Notes under the pieces: model-generated
Databases searched by the model: none
Seen by the model: only the letters and a program-made list of their open reading frames with translations
What the model was told of the DNA's origin: nothing
Shown: piece after piece, positions 13,142 to 27,425 of the stretch
Position numbering within the stretch: position 1 is the first letter of the stretch
Layout: every line of letters starts with the position of its first letter
Source of the DNA: Megachile rotundata
Taxonomy: Eukaryota > Arthropoda > Insecta > Hymenoptera > Megachilidae
Assembly: GCF_050947335.1 (NCBI RefSeq)
Contig: NW_027473318.1
Span: 3,038,001-3,102,000, forward strand
Direction of reading: 5' to 3'
DNA: 64,000 nucleotides
Program-made: the position numbers and the translations under genes

Positions 13142-14897
13142 CATGATTGTGACTGTATGATTGTGATTGTATGATTGTGATTGTATGATTGTGATTGTAT
13201 GATTGCGATTGTATGATTGTGATTGTATGATTGCGATTGTATGATTGTGATTGTATGATTGTGATGTATGTTTGTAATTGTATGATTATGATTGTATGAT
13301 TGTGATTGTATGATTGAGATTGTATGATTGTGATTGTATGATTGTGATTGTATGATTGTGATTGTATGATTGTGATTGTATGATTGTGACTGTATGATTG
13401 TGATTGTATGATTGTGATTGTATGATTGTGATTGTATGATTGTATTTGGGAGATTGTATTTGGGAGATTGTAATTGTATGATTGCGATTGTATGATTGTG
13501 ATTGTATGATTGCGATTGTATGATTGTGATTGTATGATTGTGATGTATGATTGTAATTGTATGATTATGATTGTATGATTGTGATTGTATGATTGAGATT
13601 GTATGATTGTGATTGTATGATTGCGATTGTATGATTGTGATTGTATGATTGTGATTGTATGATTGTGATTGTATGATTGTGATGGTATGATTTCGATTGT
13701 ATGATTGTGATTGTCTGATTGTGATTGTATGATTGTGAATGTATGATTGTGATTGTATGATTGTGATTGTATGATTGTGATAGTATGATTGTGATTGTAT
13801 GATTGTGGTTGTATGATTGTGATTGTATGAATGCGATTGTATGATTGTGATTGCATAATTGTGATTGTATGATTGTGATTGTATGATTGCGATTGTATGA
13901 TTGTGATTGTATGATTGTGATGTATGATTGTAATTGTATGATTATGATTGTATGATTGTGATTGTATGATTCTCATGGTATGATTGTGATGGTATGATTG
14001 TGATTGTATGATTGCGATTGCATGATTGTGACTGTATGATTGTGATTGTATGATTGTGATTGTATGATTGTGATTGTATGATTGCGATTGTATGATTGTG
14101 ATTGTATGATTGCGATTGTATGATTGTGATTGTATGATTGTGATGTATGTTTGTAATTGTATGATTATGATTGTATGATTGTGATTGTATGATTGAGATT
14201 GTATGATTGTGATTGTATGATTGTGATTGTATGATTGTGATTGTATGATTGTGATTGTATGATTGTGACTGTATGATTGTGATTGTATGATTGTGATTGT
14301 ATGATTGTGATTGTATGATTGTATTTGGGAGATTGTATTTGGGAGATTGTAATTGTATGATTGCGATTGTATGATTGTGATTGTATGATTGCGATTGTAT
14401 GATTGTGATTGTATGATTGTGATGTATGATTGTAATTGTATGATTATGATTGTATGATTGTGATTGTATGATTGAGATTGTATGATTGTGATTGTATGAT
14501 TGCGATTGTATGATTGTGATTGTATGATTGTGATTGTATGATTGTGATTGTATGATTGTGATGGTATGATTTCGATTGTATGATTGTGATTGTCTGATTG
14601 TGATTGTATGATTGTGAATGTATGATTGTGATTGTATGATTGTGATTGTATGATTGTGATAGTATGATTGTGATTGTATGATTGTGGTTGTATGATTGTG
14701 ATTGTATGAATGCGATTGTATGATTGTGATTGCATAATTGTGATTGTATGATTGTGATTGTATGATTGCGATTGTATGATTGTGATTGTATGATTGTGAT
14801 GTATGATTGTAATTGTATGATTATGATTGTATGATTGTGATTGTATGATTCTCATGGTATGATTGTGATGGTATGATTGTGATTGTATGATTGCGAT
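13142..14897. repeat. 879-bp tandem duplication with a readable junction
   Basis: The block from about 13142 is repeated from about 14021, an offset of 879 bp (60 units of 14 plus three of 13). Matching landmarks are 13261/14140 for the short unit followed by gtttgtaattgtat, and 13968/14847 for the private variant gattctcatggtat. The unit at 14010-14023, gattgcgattgcat, is a hybrid of the block's last unit (gattgcgatcgtat, seen at 14889) and its entry unit (gattgtgattgcat). It therefore marks the exchange point. Copy 2 of the 9.6-kb HOR has only one version (about 22.5-23.4 kb). This region also gives the longest - strand open frame (12780-14855), judged an artefact. Confidence 0.88.
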
Positions 14898-16188
14898 CGT
14901 ATGATTCTGATTGTATGATTATGGTTGTATGATTGTGATTGTATGATTGCGATTGTATGATTGTGATTGTATGTTTATGATTGTATTTTTGTGATTTTAT
15001 GATTGTGATTGTATGATTGTGATTGTATGATTGTGATTGTATGATTGCGATTGTATGAATGCGATTGTATGATTGTGATTGTATGATTGTGATCGTACGA
15101 TTGTGATTGTATGATTGTGATTGTATGATTGTGATAGTATGATTGTGATTGTATGACTGTGATTGTATGACTGTGATTGTATGATTGTGATTGTATGATT
15201 GTGATTGTATGATTGTGAAAGTATGATTGTGATTCTATGATTGTGATTGTATGATTGTGATTGTATGATTGTGATTGTCTGATTGTGGTTGTGCGATTGT
15301 GATTGTACGATTGTGATTGTACGATTGTGATTGTATGATTGTGATTGTATGATTCTGATTGTATGATTGTGATTGCATGATTGTGACTGTATGATTGTAT
15401 TTGGGAGATTGTATTTGGGAGATTGTATTTGAGAGATTGTAATTGTATGATTGCTATTGTATGATTGTGATTGTATGATTGTGATTGCATGATTGTGACT
15501 GTATGATTGTGATTGTATGATTGTGATTGTATGATTGTGATTGTATGATTGCGATTGTATGATTGTGATTGTATGATTGCGATTGTATGATTGTGATTGT
15601 ATGATTGTGATGTATGTTTGTAATTGTATGATTATGATTGTATGATTGTGATTGTATGATTGAGATTGTATGATTGTGATTGTATGATTGTGATTGTATG
15701 ATTGTGATTGTATGATTGTGATTGTATGATTGTGACTGTATGATTGTGATTGTATGATTGTGATTGTATGATTGTGATTGTATGATTGTATTTGGGAGAT
15801 TGTATTTGGGAGATTGTAATTGTATGATTGCGATTGTATGATTGTGATTGTATGATTGCGATTGTATGATTGTGATTGTATGATTGTGATGTATGATTGT
15901 AATTGTATGATTATGATTGTATGATTGTGATTGTATGATTGTGATTGTATGATTGTGACTGTATGATTGTGATTGTATGATTGTGATTGTATGATTGTGA
16001 TTGTATGATTGTATTTGGGAGATTGTATTTGGGAGATTGTAATTGTATGATTGCGATTGTATGATTGTGATTGTATGATTGCGATTGTATGATTGTGATT
16101 GTATGATTGTGATGTATGATTGTAATTGTATGATTATGATTGTATGATTGTGATTGTATGATTGTGATGTATGATTGTAATTGTATGA

Positions 16189-17082
16189 TTATGATTGTAT
16201 GATTGTGATTGTATGATTGTCATGGTATGATTGTGATGGTATGATTGTGATTGTATGATTGCGATCGTATGATTCTGATTGTATGATTATGGTTGTATGA
16301 TTGTGATTGTATGATTGCGATTGTATGATTGTGATTGTATGTTTATGATTGTATTTTTGTGATTTTATGATTGTGATTGTATGATTGTGATTGTATGATT
16401 GTGATTGTATGATTGCGATTGTATGAATGCGATTGTATGATTGTGATTGCATAATTGTGTTTGTATGATTGTGATTGTATGATTGTGATTGTATGATTGT
16501 GATTGTATGATTGTGATTGTATGAATGCGATTGTATGATTGTGATTGCATAATTGTGATTGTATGATTGTGATTGTATGATTGCGATTGTATGATTGTGA
16601 TTGTATGAATGTGATGTATGATTGTAATTGTATGATTATGATTGTATGATTGTGATTGTATGATTGTCATGGTATGATTGTGATGGTATGATTGTGATTG
16701 TATGATTGCGATCGTATGATTCTGATTGTATGATTATGGTTGTATGATTGTGATTGTATGATTGCGATTGTATGATTGTGATTGTATGTTTATGATTGTA
16801 TTTTTGTGATTTTATGATTGTGATTGTATGATTGTGATTGTATGATTGTGATTGTATGATTGCGATTGTATGAATGCGATTGTATGATTGTGATTGCATA
16901 ATTGTGATTGTATGATTGTGATTGTATGATTGTGATTGTATGATTGTGATTGTATGATTGTGGTTGTATGATTGTGATTGTATGAATGCGATTGTATGAT
17001 TGTGATTGCATAATTGTGATTGTATGATTGTGATTGTATGATAGTGATTGTATGTTTGCGATTGTATGATTGTGATGTTATG
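16189..17082. repeat. 447-bp tandem pair, second locus
   Basis: Same block as at 11.5 kb; T-rich double units at 16341 and 16788 are 447 bp apart. Both blocks carry gattctgattgtat and gattatggttgtat. The matching pair in copy 2 of the 9.6-kb HOR is at 24683-25576, offset 8,494 bp. Confidence 0.8.
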
Positions 17083-20000
17083 ATTGTGATGTTATGATTG
17101 TGATTGTATGATTGTGATTGTATGAGTGTGATTGTCTGATTGTGGTTGTGCGTTTGTGATTGTACGATTGTGAATGTACGATTGTGATTGTATGATTGTG
17201 GTTGTATGAATATGATTGTATGATTGTGATTGTATGATTGTGAAAGTATGATTGTGATTCTATGATTGTGATTGTATGATTGTGATTGTATGATTGTGAT
17301 TGTCTGATTGTGGTTGTGCGATTGTGATTGTACGATTGTGATTGTACGATTGTGATTGTATGATTGTGATTGTATGATTATGATTGTATGATTGTGATTG
17401 CATGATTGTGACTGTATGATTGTATTTGGGAGATTGTATTTGGGAGATTGTATTTGAGAGATTGTAATTGTATGATTGCTATTGTATGATTGTGATTGTA
17501 TGATTGTGATTGTATGATTGTGATTGCATGATTGTGACTGTATGATTGTGATTGTATGATTGTCATGGTATGATTGTGATGGTATGATTGTGATTGTATG
17601 ATGGCGATCGTATGATTCTGATTGTATGATTATGGTTGTATGATTGTGATTGTATGATTGCGATTGTATGATTGTGATTGTATGATTGTGATTGTATGAT
17701 TGTGATTGTATGATTGTGATTGTATGATTGTGATTGTATGATTGTGATTGTATGAATGCGATTGTATGATTGTGATTGCATAATTGTGATTGTATGATTG
17801 TGATTGTATGATTGCGATTGTATGATTGTGATTGTATGATTGTGATGTATGATTGTAATTGTATGATTATGATTGTATGATTGTGATTGTATGATTGTCA
17901 TGGTATGATTGTGATGGTATGATTGTGATTGTATGATTGCGATCGTATGATTCTGATTGTATGATTATGGTTGTATGATTGTGATTGTATGATTGCGATT
18001 GTATGATTGTGATTGTATGTTTATGATTGTATTTTTGTGATTTTATGATTGTGATTGTATGATTGTGATTGTATGATTGTGATTGTATGATTGCGATTGT
18101 ATGAATGCGATTGTATGATTGTGATTGCATAATTGTGATTGTATGATTGTGATTGTATGATTGTGATTGTATGATTGTGATTGTATGATTGTGGTTGTAT
18201 GATTGTGATTGTATGAATGCGATTGTATGATTGTGATTGGATAATTGTGATTGTATGATTGTGATTGTATGATTGTGATTGTATGTTTGCGATTGTATGA
18301 TTGTGATGTTATGATTGTGATTGTATGATTGTGATTGTATGAGTGTGATTGTCTGATTGTGGTTGTGCGTTTGTGATTGTACGATTGTGAATGTACGATT
18401 GTGATTGTATGATTGTGGTTGTATGAATATGATTGTATGATTGTGATTGCATGATTGTGATTGTATGATTGTGATTGTATGATTGTGATTGTATGATTGT
18501 GATTGTATGTTCGTGATTGTATGATTGTGATTGTATGAATGCGATTGTATGATTGTGATTGCATAATTGTGATTGTATGATTGTGATTGTATGATTACGA
18601 TTGTATGATTGTGATTGTATGATTGTGATGTATGATTGTAATTGTATGATTATGATTGTATGATTGTGATTGTATGATTGTCATGGTATGATTGTGATGG
18701 TATGATTGTGATTGTATGATTGCGATCGTATGATTCTGATTGTATGATTATGGTTGTATGATTGTGATTGTATGATTGCGATTGTATGATTGTGATTGTA
18801 TGTTTATGATTGTATTTTTGTGATTTTATGATTGTGATTTTATGATTGTGATTTTATGATTGTGATTGTATGATTGTGATTGTATGATTGCGATTGTATG
18901 AATGCGATTGTATGATTGTGATTGCATAATTGTGATTGTATGATTGTGATTGTATGATTGTGATTGTATGATTGTGGTTGTATGATTGTGATTGTATGAA
19001 TGCGATTGTATGATTGTGATTGCATAATTGTGATTGTATGATTGTGATTGTATGTTTGCGATTGTATGATTGTGATGTTATGATTGTGATTGCATGATTG
19101 TGATTGTATGAGTGTGATTGTCTGATTATGGTTGTGCGTTTGTGATTGTACGATTGTGAATGTACGATTGTGATTGTATGATTGTGGTTGTATGAATATG
19201 ATTGTATGATTGTGATTGCATGATTGTGATTGCATGATTGTGATTGTATGATTGTGATTGTATGATTGTGATTGTATGATTGTGATTGTATGATTGTGAT
19301 TGTCTGATTGTGGTTGTGCGATTGTGATTGTATGATTGTGATTCTGTGATTGTGATTGCATGATTGTGATTGTATGATTGTGATTGTATGATTGTATTTG
19401 GGAGATTGTATTTGGGAGATTGTGTTTGGGAGATTGCAATTGTATGATTGCGATTGTATGATTGTGATTGTATGATTGCGATTGTATGATTGTGATTGTA
19501 TGATTGTGATGTATGATTGTAATTGTATGATTGCGATGTATGACTGTAATTGTATGATTGTGATTGTATGATTGTGATTGTATGATTGTGATTGTATGAT
19601 TGTGATTGTATGATTGTGATAGTATGATTGTGATTGTATGATTGTGACTGTATGATTGTGATTGTATGATTGTATTTGGGAGATTGTATTTGGGAGATTG
19701 TATTTGGGAGATTGTATTTGGGAGATTGTAATTGTATGATTGCGATTGTATGATTGTGATTGTATGATTGCGATTGTATGATTGTGATTGTACGATTGTG
19801 ATGGTATGATTGTGATGGTATGATTGTGATTGTATGATTGCGATCGTATGATTGTGATTGTATGATTATGATTGTATGATTGTGATTGTATGATTGCGAT
19901 TGTATGATTGTCATTGTATGATTATGATTGTATTTTTGTGATTTTATGATTGTGATTGTACGATTGTGATTGTATGATTGTGATTGTATGATTGCGATTG

Positions 20001-20826
20001 TATGAATGCGATTGTATGAATGTTATTGCATAATTGTGATTGTATGATTGTGATTGTATGATTGTGATTGTATGATTGTAATTGTATGATTATGATTGTA
20101 TGATTGTGATTGTATGATTGAGATTCTATGATTGTGATTGTATGATTGCGATTGTATGATTGTCATTGTATGATTGTGATTGTATGATTGTGATTGTATG
20201 ATTGTGATTGTATGATTGTGATTGTATGATTCTGATTGTATGATTGTGATTGTATGATTGTGATTGTATGATTGTGATTGTATGATTGTGATTGTATGAT
20301 TGTGATTGTATGATTGTGATTGTATGATTGTGAAATATGATTGTGATTGTATGATTGTGTTTGTATGATTGATTGTATGATTGTGATTGTATGAGTGTGA
20401 TTGACTGATTGTGGTTGTGCGATTGTGATTGTACGATTGTGATTGTACGATTGTGATTGTATGATTGTGATTGTATGATTATGATTGTATGATTGTGATT
20501 GCATGATTGTGATTGTATGATTGTGATTGCATGATTTTGAATGTATGATTCTGATTGTATGATTGTGATTGTATGATTGTGATTGTATGATTGTGAGTGT
20601 ATGATTGTGATAGTATGATTGTGATTGTATGATTGTGATTGCATGATTGTGATTGTATGATTGCAATTGTATGATTGTGATTGTATGATTATGATTTTAT
20701 GATTGCGATTGCATGATTGTGATTATATGGTTGTGATTGTATGATTGTGATTGTATGATTGTGACAGTATGATTGTGATTGTATGATTGTGATTGTATGA
20801 TTGTGATTGTATGATTGTGATTGTAT

Positions 20827-20896
20827 GATTGTATTTGGGAGATTGTATTTGGGAGATTGTATTTGGGAGATTGTATTTGGGAGATTGTATTTGGGA
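20827..20896. repeat. Five-unit GGG cluster
   Basis: Five perfect gattgtatttggga units, offset 9,653 bp from the cluster at 11174. Confidence 0.92.
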
Positions 20897-23800
20897 GATT
20901 GTAATTGTATGATTGCGATTGTATGATTGTGATTGTATGATTGCGATTGTATGATTGTGATTGTATGATTGTGATGTATGATTGTAATTGTATGATTATG
21001 ATTGTATGATTGTGATAGTATGATTGTGATTGTATGATTGTATTTGGGAGATTGTATTTGGGAGATTGTAATTGTATGATTGCGATTGTATGATTGTGAT
21101 TGTATGATTGCGATTGTATGATTGTGATTGTATGATTGTGATGTATGATTGTAATTGTATGATTATGATTGTATGATTGTGATTGTATGATTGTCATGGT
21201 ATGATTGTGATGGTATGATTGTGATTGTATGATTGCGATCGTATGATTGTGATTGTATGATTATGATTGTATGATTGTGATTGTATGATTGCGATTGTAT
21301 GATTGTGATTGTATGTTTATGATTGTATTTTTGTGATTTTATGATTGTGATTGTATGATTGTGATTGTATGATTGTGATTGTATGATTGCGATTGTATGA
21401 ATGCGATTGTATGATTGTGATTGCATAATTGTGATTGTATGATTGTGATTGTATGATTGTGATTGTATGATTGTGATTGTATGATTGTGATTGTATGAAT
21501 GCGATTGTATGATTGTGATTGCATAATTGTGATTGTATGATTGTGATTGTATGATTGCGATTGTATGATTGTGATTGTATGAATGTGATGTATGATTGTA
21601 ATTGTATGATTGTGATTGTATGATTGTGATTGTATGATTGTGGTTGTATGATTGTGATTGTATGAATGCGATTGTATGATTGTGATTGCATAATTGTGAT
21701 TGTATGATTGTGATTGTATGATTGTGATTGTATGTTTGCGATTGTATGATTGTGATGTTATGATTGTAATGTTATGATTGTGATTGTATGATTGTGATTG
21801 TATGAGTGTGATTGTCTGATTGTGGTTGTGCGTTTGTGATTGTACGATTGTGAATGTACGATTGTGATTGTATGATTGTGGTTGTATGAATATGATTGTA
21901 TGATTGTGATTGCATGATTGTGATTGTATGATTGTGATTGTATGATTGTGATTGTATGATTGTGATTGTATGATTGTGATTGTCTGATTGTGGTTGTGCG
22001 ATTGTGATTGTATGATTGTGATTCTGTGATTGTGATTGTATGATTGTGATTGTATGATTGTGATTGTATGATTGTGACTGTATGTTTGTGATTGTATGAT
22101 TGTGATCGTACGATTGTGATTGTATGATTGTGATTGTATGATTGTGATAGTATGATTGTGATTGTATGACTGTGATTGTATGACTGTGATTGTATGATTG
22201 TGATTGTATGATTGTGATTGTATGATTGTGAAAGTATGATTGTGATTCTATGATTGTGATTGTATGATTGTGATTGTATGATTGTGATTGTCTGATTGTG
22301 GTTGTGCGATTGTGATTGTACGATTGTGATTGTACGATTGTGATTGTATGATTGTGATTGTATGATTCTGATTGTATGATTGTGATTGCATGATTGTGAC
22401 TGTATGATTGTATTTGGGAGATTGTATTTGGGAGATTGTATTTGAGAGATTGTAATTGTATGATTGCTATTGTATGATTGTGATTGTATGATTGTGATTG
22501 CATGATTGTGACTGTATGATTGTGATTGTATGATTGTGATTGTATGATTGTGATTGTATGATTGCGATTGTATGATTGTGATTGTATGATTGCGATTGTA
22601 TGATTGTGATTGTATGATTGTGATGTATGTTTGTAATTGTATGATTATGATTGTATGATTGTGATTGTATGATTGAGATTGTATGATTGTGATTGTATGA
22701 TTGTGATTGTATGATTGTGATTGTATGATTGTGATTGTATGATTGTGACTGTATGATTGTGATTGTATGATTGTGATTGTATGATTGTGATTGTATGATT
22801 GTGATTGTATGATTGTATTTGGGAGATTGTATTTGGGAGATTGTAATTGTATGATTGCGATTGTATGATTGTGATTGTATGATTGCGATTGTATGATTGT
22901 GATTGTATGATTGTGATGTATGATTGTAATTGTATGATTATGATTGTATGATTGTGATTGTATGATTGAGATTGTATGATTGTGATTGTATGATTGCGAT
23001 TGTATGATTGTGATTGTATGATTGTGATTGTATGATTGTGATTGTATGATTGTGATGGTATGATTTCGATTGTATGATTGTGATTGTCTGATTGTGATTG
23101 TATGATTGTGAATGTATGATTGTGATTGTATGATTGTGATTGTATGATTGTGATAGTATGATTGTGATTGTATGATTGTGGTTGTATGATTGTGATTGTA
23201 TGAATGCGATTGTATGATTGTGATTGCATAATTGTGATTGTATGATTGTGATTGTATGATTGCGATTGTATGATTGTGATTGTATGATTGTGATGTATGA
23301 TTGTAATTGTATGATTATGATTGTATGATTGTGATTGTATGATTGTCATGGTATGATTGTGATGGTATGATTGTGATTGTATGATTGCGATCGTATGATT
23401 CTGATTGTATGATTATGGTTGTATGATTGTGATTGTATGATTGCGATTGTATGATTGTGATTGTATGTTTATGATTGTATTTTTGTGATTTTATGATTGT
23501 GATTGTATGATTGTGATTGTATGATTGTGATTGTATGATTGCGATTGTATGAATGCGATTGTATGATTGTGATTGTATGATTGTGATCGTACGATTGTGA
23601 TTGTATGATTGTGATTGTATGATTGTGATAGTATGATTGTGATTGTATGACTGTGATTGTATGACTGTGATTGTATGATTGTGATTGTATGATTGTGATT
23701 GTATGATTGTGAAAGTATGATTGTGATTCTATGATTGTGATTGTATGATTGTGATTGTATGATTGTGATTGTCTGATTGTGGTTGTGCGATTGTGATTGT

Positions 23801-24682
23801 ACGATTGTGATTGTACGATTGTGATTGTATGATTGTGATTGTATGATTCTGATTGTATGATTGTGATTGCATGATTGTGACTGTATGATTGTATTTGGGA
23901 GATTGTATTTGGGAGATTGTATTTGAGAGATTGTAATTGTATGATTGCTATTGTATGATTGTGATTGTATGATTGTGATTGCATGATTGTGACTGTATGA
24001 TTGTGATTGTATGATTGTGATTGTATGATTGTGATTGTATGATTGCGATTGTATGATTGTGATTGTATGATTGCGATTGTATGATTGTGATTGTATGATT
24101 GTGATGTATGTTTGTAATTGTATGATTATGATTGTATGATTGTGATTGTATGATTGAGATTGTATGATTGTGATTGTATGATTGTGATTGTATGATTGTG
24201 ATTGTATGATTGTGATTGTATGATTGTGACTGTATGATTGTGATTGTATGATTGTGATTGTATGATTGTGATTGTATGATTGTATTTGGGAGATTGTATT
24301 TGGGAGATTGTAATTGTATGATTGCGATTGTATGATTGTGATTGTATGATTGCGATTGTATGATTGTGATTGTATGATTGTGATGTATGATTGTAATTGT
24401 ATGATTATGATTGTATGATTGTGATTGTATGATTGTGATTGTATGATTGTGACTGTATGATTGTGATTGTATGATTGTGATTGTATGATTGTGATTGTAT
24501 GATTGTATTTGGGAGATTGTATTTGGGAGATTGTAATTGTATGATTGCGATTGTATGATTGTGATTGTATGATTGCGATTGTATGATTGTGATTGTATGA
24601 TTGTGATGTATGATTGTAATTGTATGATTATGATTGTATGATTGTGATTGTATGATTGTGATGTATGATTGTAATTGTATGA

Positions 24683-25576
24683 TTATGATTGTATGATTGT
24701 GATTGTATGATTGTCATGGTATGATTGTGATGGTATGATTGTGATTGTATGATTGCGATCGTATGATTCTGATTGTATGATTATGGTTGTATGATTGTGA
24801 TTGTATGATTGCGATTGTATGATTGTGATTGTATGTTTATGATTGTATTTTTGTGATTTTATGATTGTGATTGTATGATTGTGATTGTATGATTGTGATT
24901 GTATGATTGCGATTGTATGAATGCGATTGTATGATTGTGATTGCATAATTGTGATTGTATGATTGTGATTGTATGATTGTGATTGTATGATTGTGATTGT
25001 ATGATTGTGATTGTATGAATGCGATTGTATGATTGTGATTGCATAATTGTGATTGTATGATTGTGATTGTATGATTGCGATTGTATGATTGTGATTGTAT
25101 GAATGTGATGTATGATTGTAATTGTATGATTATGATTGTATGATTGTGATTGTATGATTGTCATGGTATGATTGTGATGGTATGATTGTGATTGTATGAT
25201 TGCGATCGTATGATTCTGATTGTATGATTATGGTTGTATGATTGTGATTGTATGATTGCGATTGAATGATTGTGATTGTATGTTTATGATTGTATTTTTG
25301 TGATTTTATGATTGTGATTGTATGATTGTGATTGTATGATTGTGATTGTATGATTGCGATTGTATGAATGCGATTGTATGATTGTGATTGCATAATTGTG
25401 ATTGTATGATTGTGATTGTATGATTGTGATTGTATGATTGTGATTGTATGATTGTGGTTGTATGATTGTGATTGTATGAATGCGATTGTATGATTGTGAT
25501 TGCATAATTGTGATTGTATGATTGTGATTGTATGATAGTGATTGTATGTTTGCGATTGTATGATTGTGATGTTATG
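24683..25576. repeat. 447-bp tandem pair, third locus
   Basis: T-rich double units at 24835 and 25282 are 447 bp apart, in the same order as at 16.2 kb. A private point change (gattgcgattgaat near 25257) separates the first block from its partner in copy 1. Confidence 0.8.
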
Positions 25577-26694
25577 ATTGTGATGTTATGATTGTGATTG
25601 TATGATTGTGATTGTATGAGTGTGATTGTCTGATTGTGGTTGTGCGTTTGTGATTGTACGATTGTGAATGTACGATTGTGATTGTATGATTGTGGTTGTA
25701 TGAATATGATTGTATGATTGTGATTGTATGATTGTGAAAGTATGATTGTGATTCTATGATTGTGATTGTATGATTGTGATTGTATGATTGTGATTGTCTG
25801 ATTGTGGTTGTGCGATTGTGATTGTACGATTGTGATTGTATGATTGTGATTGTATGATTATGATTGTATGATTGTGATTGCATGATTGTGACTGTATGAT
25901 TGTATTTGGGAGATTGTATTTGGGAGATTGTATTTGAGAGATTGTAATTGTATGATTGCTATTGTATGATTGTGATTGTATGATTGTGATTGTATGATTG
26001 TGATTGCATGATTGTGACTGTATGATTGTGATTGTATGATTGTGATTGTATGATTGTCATGGTATGATTGTGATGGTATGATTGTGATTGTATGATGGCG
26101 ATCGTATGATTCTGATTGTATGATTATGGTTGTATGATTGTGATTGTATGATTGCGATTGTATGATTGTGATTGTATGATTGTGATTGTATGATTGTGAT
26201 TGTATGATTGTGATTGTATGATTGTGATTGTATGATTGTGACTGTATGATTGTGATTGTATGATTGTGATTGTATGATTGTGATTGTATGATTGTATTTG
26301 GGAGATTGTATTTGGGAGATTGTATTTGGGAGATTGTAATTGTATGATTGCGATTGTATGATTGTGATTGTATGATTGCGATTGTATGATTGTGATTGTA
26401 TGATTGTGATGTATGATTGTAATTGTATGATTATGATTGTATGATTGTGATTGTATGATTGAGATTGTATGATTGTGATTGTATGATTGCGATTGTATGA
26501 TTGTGATTGTATGATTGTGATTGTATGATTGTGATTGTATGATTGTGATGGTATGATTTCGATTGTATGATTGTGATTGTCTGATTGTGATTGTATGATT
26601 GTGAATGTATGATTGTGATTGTATGATTGTGATTGTATGATTGTGATAGTATGATTGTGATTGTATGATTGTGGTTGTATGATTGTGATTGTAT

Positions 26695-27425
26695 GAATGC
26701 GATTGTATGATTGTGATTGCATAATTGTGATTGTATGATTGTGATTGTATGATTGCGATTGTATGATTGTGATTGTATGATTGTGATGTATGATTGTAAT
26801 TGTATGATTATGATTGTATGATTGTGATTGTATGATTGTCATGGTATGATTGTGATGGTATGATTGTGATTGTATGATGGCGATCGTATGATTCTGATTG
26901 TATGATTATGGTTGTATGATTGTGATTGTATGATTGCGATTGTATGATTGTGATTGTATGTTTATGATTGTATTTTTGTGATTTTATGATTGTGATTGTA
27001 TGATTGTGATTGTATGATTGTGATTGTATGATTGCGATTGTATGAATGCGATTGTATGATTGTGATTGCATAATTGTGATTGTATGATTGTGATTGTATG
27101 ATTGTGATTGTATGATTGTGACTGTATGATTGTGGTTGTATGATTGTGATTGTATGAATGCGATTGTATGATTGTGATTGCAGAATTGTGATTGTATGAT
27201 TGTGATTGTATGATTGTGATTGTATGTTTGCGATTGTATGATTGTGATGTTATGATTGTGATTGTATGATTGTGATTGTATGAGTGTGATTGTCTGATTG
27301 TGGTTGTGCGTTTGTGATTGTACGATTGTGAATGTACGATTGTGATTGTATGATTGCGGTTGTATGAATATGATTGTATGATTGTGATTGCATGATTGTG
27401 ATTGTATGATTGTGATTGTATGATT
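26695..27425. repeat. 9.6-kb higher-order repeat, truncated third copy
   Basis: Aligns to the start of copy 2 at an offset of 8,941 bp: gaatgcg at 17754/26695, T-rich double unit at 18019/26960, gaatatgattgtat at 18425/27366. The match is lost near 27425, where a gattgtgatagtat unit follows instead of further canonical units. This marks a breakpoint into the mosaic region. Private changes in this copy include gatggcgatcgtat near 26878 and gattgcggttgtat near 27352. Confidence 0.75.

Larger units (their letters stand above)
8129..17753. repeat. 9.6-kb higher-order repeat, copy 1
   Basis: The gaatgcgattgtat unit at 8129 matches 17754 and, further on, 26695, in the same flanking order. Alignment to copy 2 runs at an offset of 9,625 bp, then 9,653 after a 28-bp gain near 18.84 kb in copy 2. 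It falls to 9,359 after a 294-bp loss near 21.6-21.8 kb. It falls to 8,494 because copy 1 carries an extra 879-bp tandem copy while copy 2 has one extra 14-bp unit. Contains paired 447-bp blocks (T-rich starts 11662/12109 and 16341/16788) and the 783-bp pair at 8242. Confidence 0.82.
17754..26694. repeat. 9.6-kb higher-order repeat, copy 2 (8,941 bp)
   Basis: Same order of variants as copy 1, including the 13-bp/12-bp compensating indel pair (20326-20378), the five-unit gattgtatttggga cluster at 20827-20896 and the 447-bp pair at 24683. It lacks the 879-bp tandem copy of copy 1 and has lost 294 bp near 21.6-21.8 kb. Near its right end it has an extra 447 bp relative to copy 1 (26057-26694 against 17563-17753), carrying gattgagattgtat, gattgtgatagtat and gattgtggttgtat units. 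Confidence 0.82.

Noticed and set aside
12780..14855. Long - strand open reading frame of 691 codons, and over a hundred others of 60-565 codons across the window
   Set aside because: They are perfect 14-residue periodic translations of the satellite, occur in overlapping frames of the same strand, end only where variant units create tta, tca or cta, and start at chance cat triplets in variants. No domain, signal or codon bias independent of the repeat is visible.
14889..14902. CENP-B box in the gcgatcg unit
   Set aside because: The CpG-bearing gattgcgatcgtat unit lacks the TTCG and CGGG core of the CENP-B box.
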